A stretch of DNA of 9,958 nucleotides from Fimbriimonadaceae bacterium. Its GTDB lineage: Bacteria; Armatimonadota; Fimbriimonadia; Fimbriimonadales; Fimbriimonadaceae. The position numbers and the translations under genes were made by a program. Shown piece by piece: positions 1-6,930 of this stretch. Positions within the stretch are counted from its first letter, which is position 1. Every line of letters starts with the position of its first letter. Location: the NCBI GenBank assembly GCA_019454665.1, contig JACFNW010000047.1:1-9958 (forward strand). The letters run 5' to 3'. Under the pieces are notes generated by a model. It was given only the letters and a program-made list of their open reading frames with translations. It made no database searches and had not been told where the DNA came from.

Positions 1-1
1 G

Positions 2-25
2 CAGGTTCAAATGAAGCTGAACCTG
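2..25. repeat. Inverted repeat, 8-bp arms with 8-nt loop
   Basis: CAGGTTCA at 2-9 is the exact reverse complement of TGAACCTG at 18-25. It could be an operator palindrome or the stem of a transcript hairpin. No T-run follows it, so it does not look like an intrinsic terminator on the + strand. It sits at the window edge, so what lies to its left is unknown. Confidence 0.5.
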
Positions 26-86
26 GGTCCCCGTGTACGTGGAAAAGCCTGTGGACAATTCCGCGATCTGTCGAAGTTTGCCGGGT

Positions 87-128
87 GGTGGCGTCGGCAC
101 AATCCCCAATCGCCGACGGACGGCCACC
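87..128. repeat. Interrupted 12-bp stem-loop
   Basis: CGTCGGC (92-98) pairs with GCCGACG (112-118) across a 13-nt loop. The flanking GGTGG (87-91) pairs with CCACC (124-128) across a 5-nt bulge (119-123), giving 12 GC-rich pairs in all. It is followed directly by a second inverted repeat. It may be a structured leader, or a remnant of an upstream gene's 3' end. No T-run is present. Confidence 0.4.
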
Positions 129-149
129 TTTCCACCCTCGATGTGGAAA
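129..149. repeat. Inverted repeat TTTCCAC-N7-GTGGAAA
   Basis: TTTCCAC (129-135) and GTGGAAA (143-149) are exact reverse complements separated by 7 nt. The half-site occurs a third time as GTGGAAA at 39-45. The size and symmetry suit a dimeric regulator's operator as well as an RNA hairpin. It lies about 130 nt upstream of the acyl-CoA synthetase start. Confidence 0.4.
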
Positions 150-190
150 CCGGGTTGGCATTCGGGTGGAAGGACGAACCACGGTGCGAC

Positions 191-196
191 TAGAAT
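191..196 (+). promoter_or_regulatory. Possible -10 element (TAGAAT)
   Basis: TAGAAT matches five of six bases of the TATAAT consensus and lies 85 nt upstream of the ATG at 282. The only candidate -35 at normal spacing is weak (TGGAAG, 18-nt spacer), and the better TTGGCA at 155-160 is 30 nt away. If real, it would drive the operon, with the inverted repeats at 87-149 upstream of it. Confidence 0.2.
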
Positions 197-281
197 AGCC
201 CATCATCCAATTCGGTCCCATTCTGCGCGATTCTCCTGGGTCGCGAGGCTTGGGCGGCTGGATGCCGAGGTGCACCAAACG

Positions 282-2009
282 ATGAGCGACGCTGCAATCA
301 ATCTGGGACAGGCTCTGTTACGATCGGAACGTCGGTACGGCGACAAGGCGGCCCTGCTGGTCCCGGAGCGTCCAAGCGTGTTCCGAACGGTGACGTACCG
401 TCAGATGGCGGAGTCGGTGCGTCGCTATGCCGAGGTGCTCGACGAACTGCACCTATCGCCGGGCGACCGTATCGCCATTCAGGGCGAGAACTCGGTGAAT
501 TGGGCGTTGGCCGATTGGGCATGCCAGACCCTTGGCCTTGTCGTCGTCCCGATTTATCCAACTCTTCTTGCTGAACAGGCCCAATACATCGTCAATGACG
601 CGGGTGCCAAGGTCGTGCTTGCGGGTTCCGAGGAGCAGGCCGTCAAGACCAAGGGCATGCCTGGGGTTCGCGTCGAGTTGCTGGTCGGCGCCGGCTCGGT
701 CGCCGAGCGTGCCGAGCAGGCGGGCGAGAAGATGACGCGCGAGGCATGGGAAGCGCGGATCGCCGCAGTGAAGCCCGACGACCTGGCCACGATCATCTAC
801 ACCAGCGGCACCACGGGCAACCCCAAGGGCGCGATGTTGCAGCACCGGGCGTTCACGAGCCTGGCCGACAGCATCCTCACCAGCCTGCCCATCAACGATC
901 GCGACACGTTCCTCTCGTTCTTGCCGATTTCGCACGTTTACGAACGGTTTGCGGGCCACTTCCTACCTATATGCGTCGGCGCGACGATCGGCTACGCGGG
1001 TTCGCTGAGGACGCTTCCGAGCGACCTGCTGGCCGTCCGTCCGACGATCATGCTGTGCGTGCCCAGGTTCTTGGAGTCGTTCAAAGCCAAGGTGGTCGAG
1101 GGTGCGGCGAAGGCCCCGCCGCTTCGGCGCTGGTTGTTTGAGAAGGCTCTTGAGCAAGGCACGCGCCGATGGCGCGGCGAGAGCACGATGTTCGTCGGGT
1201 TGCTGGACAAGATCGTGGGGCAGAAGATCCGCGACCGCGTCGGGGGACGCTTGCGGTTCTTCGTCTCGGGCGGCGCAGCCATGCCCATGCACGTGGCCGA
1301 GTTCTTCGGGGCGTTCAACCTGCTGGTGTTGCAGGGGTACGGCCTCACGGAGACGACGGCTGCCACCTCGCTGAACCCGCCCGACGACAACAAGCCGCAC
1401 ACCGTGGGCATTCCCATTGACGGGGTCGAGGTGAAGATCGCGCCGGATGGCGAAATCCTGATCCGGGGCAGCAGCCGCATGGTGGGCTACTACCATTTGC
1501 CCGAAGAAACGGCGGCGGCGATTGACGCGGACGGCTGGTTCCATTCGGGCGATATCGGCGAGTTCGAAGGCAAACACCTAAAGATTACCGACCGAAAGAA
1601 GGACATTCTGGTGCTGGCCAACGGCAAGAACGTGGCCCCGGCGCGCATCGAAGGGCTGCTCAAAGAGGGCCGCTCGATCGGCGAGGCCGTGGCGTTCGGC
1701 GACGGCGAAGAGTACATCGCGGCACTCATCGTGCCCGAGTTCGACGTCATCCGGGCCGAGCTGAAGAACCAAGGGATCGAGCCCGGCACCGACGAGCAGA
1801 TGATCGAACGCGAAGACGTCCGCGCGATGGTCAAGAAGGACGTGGAAGCCGCCAACAAGCGCCTGGCCGATTTCGAGAAGGTCAAGCGGCACACGCTGCT
1901 CGCCCGCGCGTTTTCGATTGACGAGGGCGAACTGACGCCCTCGCTGAAGGTGAAGCGGCGCGTCGTTCGCGACCGGTACGCGTCCGAAATCGCCTCGATG
2001 ATGAAGTGA
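282..2009 (+). CDS. fadD: Long-chain fatty acid-CoA ligase (AMP-forming acyl-CoA synthetase)
   Basis: This is predicted to activate fatty acids to acyl-CoA through an acyl-adenylate in the cytoplasm or at the membrane. The 575-residue product carries the ANL-superfamily motifs in order: the P-loop YTSGTTGNPKG (173-183), the GYGLTETT adenine/acyl motif (about 352-359), the ribose-binding Asp of HSGD (D424), the hinge DRKKD (437-441) and a C-terminal LTPSLKVKR with the likely adenylation lysine K556. Length and motif spelling fit the FAA1/FadD15-type long-chain enzymes rather than short-chain Acs. Chain length cannot be read from sequence. The reading frame stays open back to position 33, but the upstream translation shows no family similarity. 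ATG 282, with GAGG 11 nt upstream, puts the N-terminus at the family's usual place. GTG 270 in the same frame is an alternative. The epimerase gene starts 4 nt after the stop. Confidence 0.92.
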   Translation: MSDAAINLGQALLRSERRYGDKAALLVPERPSVFRTVTYRQMAESVRRYAEVLDELHLSPGDRIAIQGENSVNWALADWACQTLGLVVVPIYPTLLAEQAQYIVNDAGAKVVLAGSEEQAVKTKGMPGVRVELLVGAGSVAERAEQAGEKMTREAWEARIAAVKPDDLATIIYTSGTTGNPKGAMLQHRAFTSLADSILTSLPINDRDTFLSFLPISHVYERFAGHFLPICVGATIGYAGSLRTLPSDLLAVRPTIMLCVPRFLESFKAKVVEGAAKAPPLRRWLFEKALEQGTRRWRGESTMFVGLLDKIVGQKIRDRVGGRLRFFVSGGAAMPMHVAEFFGAFNLLVLQGYGLTETTAATSLNPPDDNKPHTVGIPIDGVEVKIAPDGEILIRGSSRMVGYYHLPEETAAAIDADGWFHSGDIGEFEGKHLKITDRKKDILVLANGKNVAPARIEGLLKEGRSIGEAVAFGDGEEYIAALIVPEFDVIRAELKNQGIEPGTDEQMIEREDVRAMVKKDVEAANKRLADFEKVKRHTLLARAFSIDEGELTPSLKVKRRVVRDRYASEIASMMK

Positions 2010-2013
2010 CCCC

Positions 2014-3054
2014 ATGAACCTCCAATTCCGCATCGTCTACCACCACAAGCTCTTCCCGCTCGCGATCAGTCGAGGCGTCAACCGGGGAGGCGAGAACCTC
2101 TACGCGATGGCGATGCGCGGCGGTCACGTCGGCTACGGCGAGATGGCGCCCGCCACCGCCCGCCCCGACCAGACCGCTCAGGAAGGCCAGCGTCAGTTGG
2201 AAGCCCTCGCTCGAGAGGTGGATCTCGACCACGTGGCCATCGCCGACGTGTACGACGCCATGCGCGAGCGGGAGGTTGATCCCGCTGCGATGGCCGCGCT
2301 CGACATGGCGCTTTGGGATCTGCACGCGCAGGAGGCCAGCATGAGCCTGACACGGTTGCTCGGCTTGCCGCGCCGCTCGGTGCCCACCTCGGTGACCATC
2401 GGCATCGAGACGCCCGAGATCATCCGCGAGCGGGTGCCGGACCTGCTGAGCCGGTTCGGCGCGAAGTGCCTGAAGATCAAGCTGGGTTCGCCGCAGGGCA
2501 TCGAGCACGACCAAGCCAACTTTCTGGCGTCGAAGGAATCGGCCGAGCCATTCGGGGCCAGTTTGCGCGTGGACGCCAATGGCGGATGGAGCGTGGGCGA
2601 CGCCAAGAAGATGCTGCATTGGCTGGCGGGGTACGGGGTCGAATACGTCGAGCAGCCCTTGGTCGAGGGCGCCGAGGACGGGCTGCCCGAGCTGTTCGAG
2701 AACCGTCCGCTGCCCATCTTTGTGGACGAATCGTGCCGGTTCTCCGCCGATGTGCCGCGTCTGGCCGACCGCGTGGACGGGGTCAACCTCAAGCTGATGA
2801 AGTGCGGCGGGATCACCGAAGCGTTGCGCATCGTCGCCTGCGCCCGCGCCTTCGGACTGAAGACGATGATCGGCTGCATGAGCGAGGGGTCGGTCGCCAT
2901 CGCGGCGGGCGCGTCCATCGCCAGCCTGTTCGATTATGTGGACCTCGATTCGCACCTCAACCTGAAGCCCGACCCCGCCGAGGGCACGATCCTGAGCGAT
3001 GGGGTGGTGCTGGCCGAAGACCGGCCCGGCCACGGAGGGCGGCTCTCGACGTGA
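2014..3054 (+). CDS. dgcA: Dipeptide epimerase / DgcA-like N-acyl-glutamate racemase (enolase superfamily)
   Basis: This 346-residue member of the muconate-lactonizing subgroup of the enolase superfamily has the complete active site. The catalytic lysine pair is KIK at 154-156 (K156) and K260 in NLKLMKCGG. The Mg ligands are D187 (DANGGW), E213 (VEQP) and D238 (VDES). A D-L-D motif at 310-312 matches the DxD by which L-Ala-D/L-Glu epimerases hold the dipeptide's free amine. Enzymes of this group epimerize L-Ala-D-Glu from murein peptides. A related one, DgcA, racemizes N-acetyl-D-glutamate made by DgcN. The DUF1611/DgcN-like gene starts inside this gene's stop codon (GTGA, 3051-3054), which favours the DgcA role, while the DLD motif favours dipeptide epimerization. 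The family is clear; the substrate is unresolved. Confidence 0.9.
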   Translation: MNLQFRIVYHHKLFPLAISRGVNRGGENLYAMAMRGGHVGYGEMAPATARPDQTAQEGQRQLEALAREVDLDHVAIADVYDAMREREVDPAAMAALDMALWDLHAQEASMSLTRLLGLPRRSVPTSVTIGIETPEIIRERVPDLLSRFGAKCLKIKLGSPQGIEHDQANFLASKESAEPFGASLRVDANGGWSVGDAKKMLHWLAGYGVEYVEQPLVEGAEDGLPELFENRPLPIFVDESCRFSADVPRLADRVDGVNLKLMKCGGITEALRIVACARAFGLKTMIGCMSEGSVAIAAGASIASLFDYVDLDSHLNLKPDPAEGTILSDGVVLAEDRPGHGGRLST

Positions 3055-4091
3055 TCCGACCCGAACACCGCCTCGCGATCTACCTGGAGAAGAGCCTGAC
3101 CGGCGACTACGCCAAGATGGGCCAAGGCGTCTTGCGGTATGCCGCGAATCCCATCGTGGCTGTCGTGGATTCGGATTGGGCGGGGCGCGATGCCGCCGAT
3201 CTTTCCGGCGTGCCGCGTTCGGTTCCCGTGGTGGCGTCGGTGGACGAGGCTCGGCGGTTGGGGGCGGACGTGCTGGTGTTGGGCACCGCGCCTTCGGGGG
3301 GCCGGATTCCGACGGAGTGGCTCGCCGACTTGGACCGCGCCGTCGAATTGGGCATGAGCCTGGTGAACGGGTTGCACGACCGTTTGACGCCGCGCTACCC
3401 AACGCTACCCGAGGGCGTTTTCGTTTGGGATATCCGGGTGGAACCCGAGGGTTTGGGCGTGGGGTCGGGCGCGGCGGCTGGGTTGCCGTGCAAGCGCATT
3501 CTGATGGCGGGCACGGACATGGCCGTGGGCAAGATGACGACAGGTCTGGAGATGCTCAAGGCCGCCCGCGCGCGGGGGATTCGGGCCGAGTTCGTGGCCA
3601 CGGGCCAGATCGGCATCTGCGTCACGGGCTCGGGGATTCCGCTCGATTGCATCCGCGTGGACTATGCGTGTTCGGCGGTGGAGCAGGCCGTGCTGAGGGC
3701 CGCCGAGAGCAGGCCGGATTGGATCATCGTCGAAGGCCAGGGCGCGCTGTTGCACCCCGGCAGCACTTCGACGCTGCCGCTGCTGCGCGGCTCGTGCCCG
3801 ACGCATTTGGTCATGTGCCACCGCCTGGGCGCTCCGGGGTTGCGGCGTCACGCCCACATCCGTTTCCCGCCTCTCAACGCGTACATTCGGTTGTACGAGG
3901 ACTTGTCCGAAGTTTGCGGCACCTATCCTCGGCCGAGGACGGTCGGCATGGGGCTGAACACGACCCTGATCGAGAACGACGACGAGGCTCGGGCGGGCGC
4001 GGCTCGATTGGCCGACGAGGCGGGAGTGCCCGCTTGGGACGCCGTCCGCTGGGGCGCGGACCCCATGGTGGATTGGGTGGAGCGTGCCTGA
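3051..4091 (+). CDS. dgcN: DUF1611 family protein, DgcN-like (putative D-glutamate N-acetyltransferase)
   Basis: The product has 346 residues. Residues 1-145 look like a Rossmann-type domain (VAVVDSDWAG, then ADVLVLGTAPSGG). From about residue 146 a P-loop-NTPase-like domain follows, with a Walker-A-like GTDMAVGKMTT (154-164) and a conserved EGQGALLHPG (E228-). This two-domain layout is that of DUF1611. Proteins of the family were reported as D-glutamate N-acetyltransferases (DgcN) acting with the racemase DgcA to turn D-Glu into N-acetyl-L-Glu. The start is GTG 3051, overlapping the preceding stop as GTGA, so the two genes are probably translationally coupled. Reading upstream from there only gives low-complexity shadow sequence of the epimerase gene. 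The stop overlaps the kinase start by 8 nt. The family assignment is strong; the enzymatic activity is inferred from the family and the neighbour. Confidence 0.85.
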   Translation: MIRPEHRLAIYLEKSLTGDYAKMGQGVLRYAANPIVAVVDSDWAGRDAADLSGVPRSVPVVASVDEARRLGADVLVLGTAPSGGRIPTEWLADLDRAVELGMSLVNGLHDRLTPRYPTLPEGVFVWDIRVEPEGLGVGSGAAAGLPCKRILMAGTDMAVGKMTTGLEMLKAARARGIRAEFVATGQIGICVTGSGIPLDCIRVDYACSAVEQAVLRAAESRPDWIIVEGQGALLHPGSTSTLPLLRGSCPTHLVMCHRLGAPGLRRHAHIRFPPLNAYIRLYEDLSEVCGTYPRPRTVGMGLNTTLIENDDEARAGAARLADEAGVPAWDAVRWGADPMVDWVERA

Positions 4092-5142
4092 GGTCGGACC
4101 TGTGTTGGTGGCGGGCCACGCGTGCCTCGACATCATTCCGGCGATGGATCACGCGGGTGCGCTGGAGCCTGGCGTGCTTGTCGAGGTCGGCGCGGCTCGG
4201 CTGGCCGGCGGCGGCGCGGTTTCGAACACCGGGCTCGCGTTGCACCGCTTGGGTGCACACGTGCGATTGGCGGCCAAGGTCGGCGACGATGCGTTCGGCT
4301 CGCTGCTGCGCGGACTGTATGAGAACGAGGGTCCGGGGTTGGCCGAGGGCCTGATCGTTTCGCAGGGCGAGACGACGTCCTACAGCGTGGTCATCAGTCC
4401 GCCGGGGCGCGATCGGACGTTTCTGCATGCCCCGGGGTGCAACGCGACGTTCCGGTCTCGCGACGTGCCGGATGCCCTGATGGAGGGTTGCGTGTGGATG
4501 CATCTGGGCTATCCGACGCTCATGCCCGCCCTGTTCGCGGGTGGCGGCGCGGAGTTGGAGTCCCTGTTCCTCAGGGCCAAAGAGCACGGGCTGGGCACCT
4601 CGCTCGACACCAGCCTGCCCGACCCCGAATCGGCGGCCGGGCGAGCCGACTGGCGGGCGATTCTGGGGCGCGTGCTGCCGTACGTGGACGTGTTTCTGCC
4701 CTCGCGGGACGAGATCGCTTCGATGCTCCATATGGGGGAGGGCGATCTGACGGCGCTTGTGGAAGCCCTGCACGGGATGGGATGCAAGGTCGCGGGCATC
4801 AAGTGCGGCGCGGAGGGGTTGCTGGTTTCTTCGCGGCGCGACCCGCTCGGCGATCGGCCCGAATGGACGGACCTGTGCGTGTCGCAGGGGACGTTCCCTG
4901 TGGCCGTGGCCGGGACGACGGGCGCGGGCGATGCCACGTTCGCGGGGTTCCTCTACGGATTGCTGAGCGGGCAGACCTTGGAGCAAGCGGCGGCTTCCGC
5001 TTGCGCGGTGGGCGCGTGTTGTTGCGAACAGCCCGACGCCCTATCGGGCATTCCCAGTTGGCAATCCGTGCAAAATAGGCTTCAATCGGTGTGGGCCGGT
5101 CGAGAGCACCCTGGACCAGCCCGCGAAATCGCCGGAGAATGA
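4084..5142 (+). CDS. PfkB/ribokinase-family sugar kinase
   Basis: This is a predicted ATP-dependent kinase for a sugar, nucleoside or similar small molecule (352 residues). The N-terminal PfkB signature region is present (VAGHACLDI near residue 8, then GGGAVSNTGLALHRLGA at 42-58 followed by AKVGDDAFG). So are a DTSLPDP strand (D175-), a PSRDEI element, and the C-terminal signature TTGAGDATFAGF with the G280-A-G-D283 anion hole and the catalytic base D283. The GTG start at 4084 overlaps the DUF1611 stop by 8 nt. GTG codons at 4102 and 4108 could also serve, because the family's first strand begins only there. Substrate cannot be told from sequence. The position after a D-Glu/dipeptide epimerase pair and before a secreted lysozyme-like gene makes a cell-wall sugar a reasonable guess, but no more than that. 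Confidence 0.85.
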   Translation: MPEVGPVLVAGHACLDIIPAMDHAGALEPGVLVEVGAARLAGGGAVSNTGLALHRLGAHVRLAAKVGDDAFGSLLRGLYENEGPGLAEGLIVSQGETTSYSVVISPPGRDRTFLHAPGCNATFRSRDVPDALMEGCVWMHLGYPTLMPALFAGGGAELESLFLRAKEHGLGTSLDTSLPDPESAAGRADWRAILGRVLPYVDVFLPSRDEIASMLHMGEGDLTALVEALHGMGCKVAGIKCGAEGLLVSSRRDPLGDRPEWTDLCVSQGTFPVAVAGTTGAGDATFAGFLYGLLSGQTLEQAAASACAVGACCCEQPDALSGIPSWQSVQNRLQSVWAGREHPGPAREIAGE

Positions 5143-5143
5143 C

Positions 5144-6469
5144 ATGATGCGAACGATGCTGGCCAGCATGCTGGCTTGCGCGGCGGTGTGCGCGCAGGCC
5201 CAACTCTTCAGCGAGGAAGAGCGTGCTTCCGTGATGCAGTACTGGGGTGCCCCGGGCCGCTACCGCGTGGGCGCGCCGCCCGACAGCGTGCGGACGGGTC
5301 CGTTTCAGGTGCGTTTGACCGTGGCGGGTTCCCAGTGGCTGTGGAACTACAACCGCGCGCGGGGCTTGGGCAAGACGCCTCCGGGTTCGGTGCCGCCGCC
5401 CCAAAGCGAACGCGAGACGGTTTGGGAGGCGTGGATCGAGGCCAAAGTGGAGCACGACCGCTGGCTGGCGGGTGTGGGTGCGGATCGCGCGAACGCCGAC
5501 CTGGGCAAGAAATCGCAGTTGGCGGGCGCGATGCCTCCCGCTCCGGGGCCGATTCCCGCGGACCTGTTCGACCTCGCGGGCAACCCGCCGCCCTTCGCTT
5601 CGGTGGAGGCGCCCCTGTACCACGTGACGACGTTCGACGACGTGGAGATCGCGCTGGCCGACAACGTGCCGATGCGGCCCCGCTACGCGTACTACCGGTT
5701 CGAGGACGGCGTGATGTCGGGCGGGCAGCGCGTCCGCGACCTGCCCGAGGACGAGCTCAAGGCCCTGTGCGCCGATGCCGGGCTGAGCGAGAGCGAGTTC
5801 CGCATCTTCCGCGCCGTGTCCCTGTTGGAGGGCGGGTTCGATTCGATCAACACCTACGACACCGGTTTCGTCTCGGTGGGCTTGATCCAATTCGCCAGCT
5901 TGAGCGAAGGCGGCGGATCGTTGGGTTCGGTGATGGTGAACCTGAAGTTCGCCGACCCCGACGCGTTTCATCGCGATTTCCGGCGGTTCGGCTTGGACGT
6001 GACGCTCGACGGCAAGCTTGTGGCGATGGACCCCTCGACGGGTGCGGTTTCGACGGGCGCGGAGGCCAACAAGACGATCATCCGGGACAAGCGGCTGATC
6101 GCCGTGTTCCAGCGTGCCGGACGCGTGTGCCGCCCCTTCCGAGTCGCCCAGTTGCGGGTGGCCAAGACGCAGTACTACCCCGCCGACGACTTGGTGCCCA
6201 TCGTGGCGGGCAACCAGGTTTGGCAAGCGCGGATCGCCGACATCGTCAAATCGGAAGCAGGGCTGGCCACGCTGATGGACCGGAAGGTGAACACGGGCAA
6301 GGTGGACCCCTTGGCGACGGTCCTGAGCGGTCTGGTGGCCTCGAAGCAGATTCGCTCGGTGGCGGAGTTGGCCAACTACGAGGCCGAGATCGTCGCCGCT
6401 TTGAAGTACCGCAAGGACTACACCGCCGACCCCTTGCTCAGCAAGCCTTCCGGCGCACGGCAACGATGA
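5144..6469 (+). CDS. Exported protein with lysozyme-like core (putative peptidoglycan hydrolase)
   Basis: The 441-residue product starts with a signal peptide: Arg3, a hydrophobic run, and an A-Q-A cleavage site after about residue 19. V precedes C16, so a lipobox is not formed. Residues about 170-330 contain LLEGGFDSINTYD followed 8 residues later by SVGLIQFA. This E-G-G-[FY]-x5-Y-D ... G-x-I-Q pattern resembles the lysozyme/transglycosylase fold, where the Glu (here E229) is the general acid and the G-x-I/M-Q strand lines the cleft. The rest, including a Pro-rich region at 125-150, matches nothing I recognise. The gene follows the kinase stop by 1 nt. GGAGA at 5134-5138 serves ATG 5144 (5-nt gap) or the adjacent ATG 5147 (8-nt gap). 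Hydrolase function is an inference; a non-catalytic relative is possible. Confidence 0.55.
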   Translation: MMRTMLASMLACAAVCAQAQLFSEEERASVMQYWGAPGRYRVGAPPDSVRTGPFQVRLTVAGSQWLWNYNRARGLGKTPPGSVPPPQSERETVWEAWIEAKVEHDRWLAGVGADRANADLGKKSQLAGAMPPAPGPIPADLFDLAGNPPPFASVEAPLYHVTTFDDVEIALADNVPMRPRYAYYRFEDGVMSGGQRVRDLPEDELKALCADAGLSESEFRIFRAVSLLEGGFDSINTYDTGFVSVGLIQFASLSEGGGSLGSVMVNLKFADPDAFHRDFRRFGLDVTLDGKLVAMDPSTGAVSTGAEANKTIIRDKRLIAVFQRAGRVCRPFRVAQLRVAKTQYYPADDLVPIVAGNQVWQARIADIVKSEAGLATLMDRKVNTGKVDPLATVLSGLVASKQIRSVAELANYEAEIVAALKYRKDYTADPLLSKPSGARQR

Positions 6470-6930
6470 CGCCGCTCGCCCGTGCGCTGAAGGATGCCGA
6501 GCGCTTGTTGGCCCACCGGGATCGGTTCGAATCGGACGTGGCGGGACGCTTGGAGGCCAAGGGCCACGCGCCCGAGGTGGTCGCCGATGCCGTGGCCTGG
6601 CTCCGCGAGCGGCGGTTGCTCGACGACCGGCGCACCCTGCAGGCGCATCTGGCTTCGCCCGCGATGCAGCGGCGGGACACCGAAGCCGCTCGGGCGCGGC
6701 TGTTGGCGCTGGGGGCACCGGAATCGCTGGTGGAAGAAGCGTTGGGGCACCGCGGCGGGCACGACCTCGATGCGTTGGAGGAGACAGTTCGAACGAAGTA
6801 CGGCAAGCCCACCGATCGGGCGAGGGCAGCGCGGTTCTTGGCGCGGGCGGGCTTGGAAACGGATACCATCGGGGCGATGTTGGACCGTGTGTTTGGCGAG
6901 GAGGATGCCTGGACTTCCTCTGGCCCCTGA
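6466..6930 (+). CDS. recX: RecX family regulatory protein
   Basis: RecX proteins bind RecA filaments and limit their activity in the cytoplasm. The 154-residue product is all-helical and has the family's repeating three-helix pattern: AERLLAHRDRFESDVAGRLEAKG-like first repeat, then AVAWLRERRLLDD with the hallmark acidic pair, and a second unit ARLLALGAPESLVEEAL. A last repeat ARAARFLARAGLETDTI closes the protein. Length is normal for the family. The ATG start at 6466 overlaps the preceding stop as ATGA, indicating translational coupling, and the 3' end probably overlaps the rny start by 22 nt. recA is not in the window. Placement next to rny/ymdB fits the frequent grouping of recA-cinA-rny-ymdB in other bacteria. 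Confidence 0.85.
   Translation: MTPLARALKDAERLLAHRDRFESDVAGRLEAKGHAPEVVADAVAWLRERRLLDDRRTLQAHLASPAMQRRDTEAARARLLALGAPESLVEEALGHRGGHDLDALEETVRTKYGKPTDRARAARFLARAGLETDTIGAMLDRVFGEEDAWTSSGP
6900..6904 (+). promoter_or_regulatory. Shine-Dalgarno GGAGG deciding the rny start
   Basis: A perfect GGAGG (within GAGGAGGA, 6898-6905) lies near the end of recX, 4 nt before the in-frame CTG at 6909. No ATG, GTG or TTG occurs in the rny frame between here and TTG 6954. The site supports initiation at the CTG. The ATG at 6905 overlaps this element and opens a different, unconserved frame. Confidence 0.5.

Larger units (their letters stand above)
38..150. promoter_or_regulatory. Cluster of DnaA-box-like motifs
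   Basis: Four 9-mers resemble DnaA boxes (TTATCCACA, or TTTTCCACA as in some phyla). On the minus strand these are TTTTCCACG (38-46), TTGTCCACA (50-58) and GTTTCCACA (142-150), each one mismatch from one of those forms. On the plus strand there is CTTTCCACC (128-136), with two mismatches. The region is not AT-rich and has no dnaA, dnaN or rnpA beside it, so an origin is not supported. A DnaA-binding or other regulatory cluster, or chance, remains possible. Confidence 0.2.

Noticed and set aside
38..150. Chromosomal replication origin
   Set aside because: The DnaA-like motifs are imperfect, no AT-rich unwinding stretch is present, and none of the usual origin neighbours (dnaA, dnaN, rnpA, gidA) is seen.
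11..193. Small 60-codon reading frame
   Set aside because: It has no ribosome binding site, no recognisable similarity, and overlaps two of the inverted repeats. It is most likely a chance open frame in GC-rich DNA.
155..196. TTGGCA (155-160) and TAGAAT (191-196) as a matched promoter
   Set aside because: The spacer is 30 nt, far outside the 15-19 nt used by sigma70-type promoters. Only the -10-like element is kept, at low confidence.
33..281. N-terminal extension of the acyl-CoA synthetase reading frame
   Set aside because: The frame is open but its translation is Arg/Pro/Trp-rich and unlike any acyl-CoA synthetase N-terminus. ATG 282 with GAGG upstream fits the family's start.
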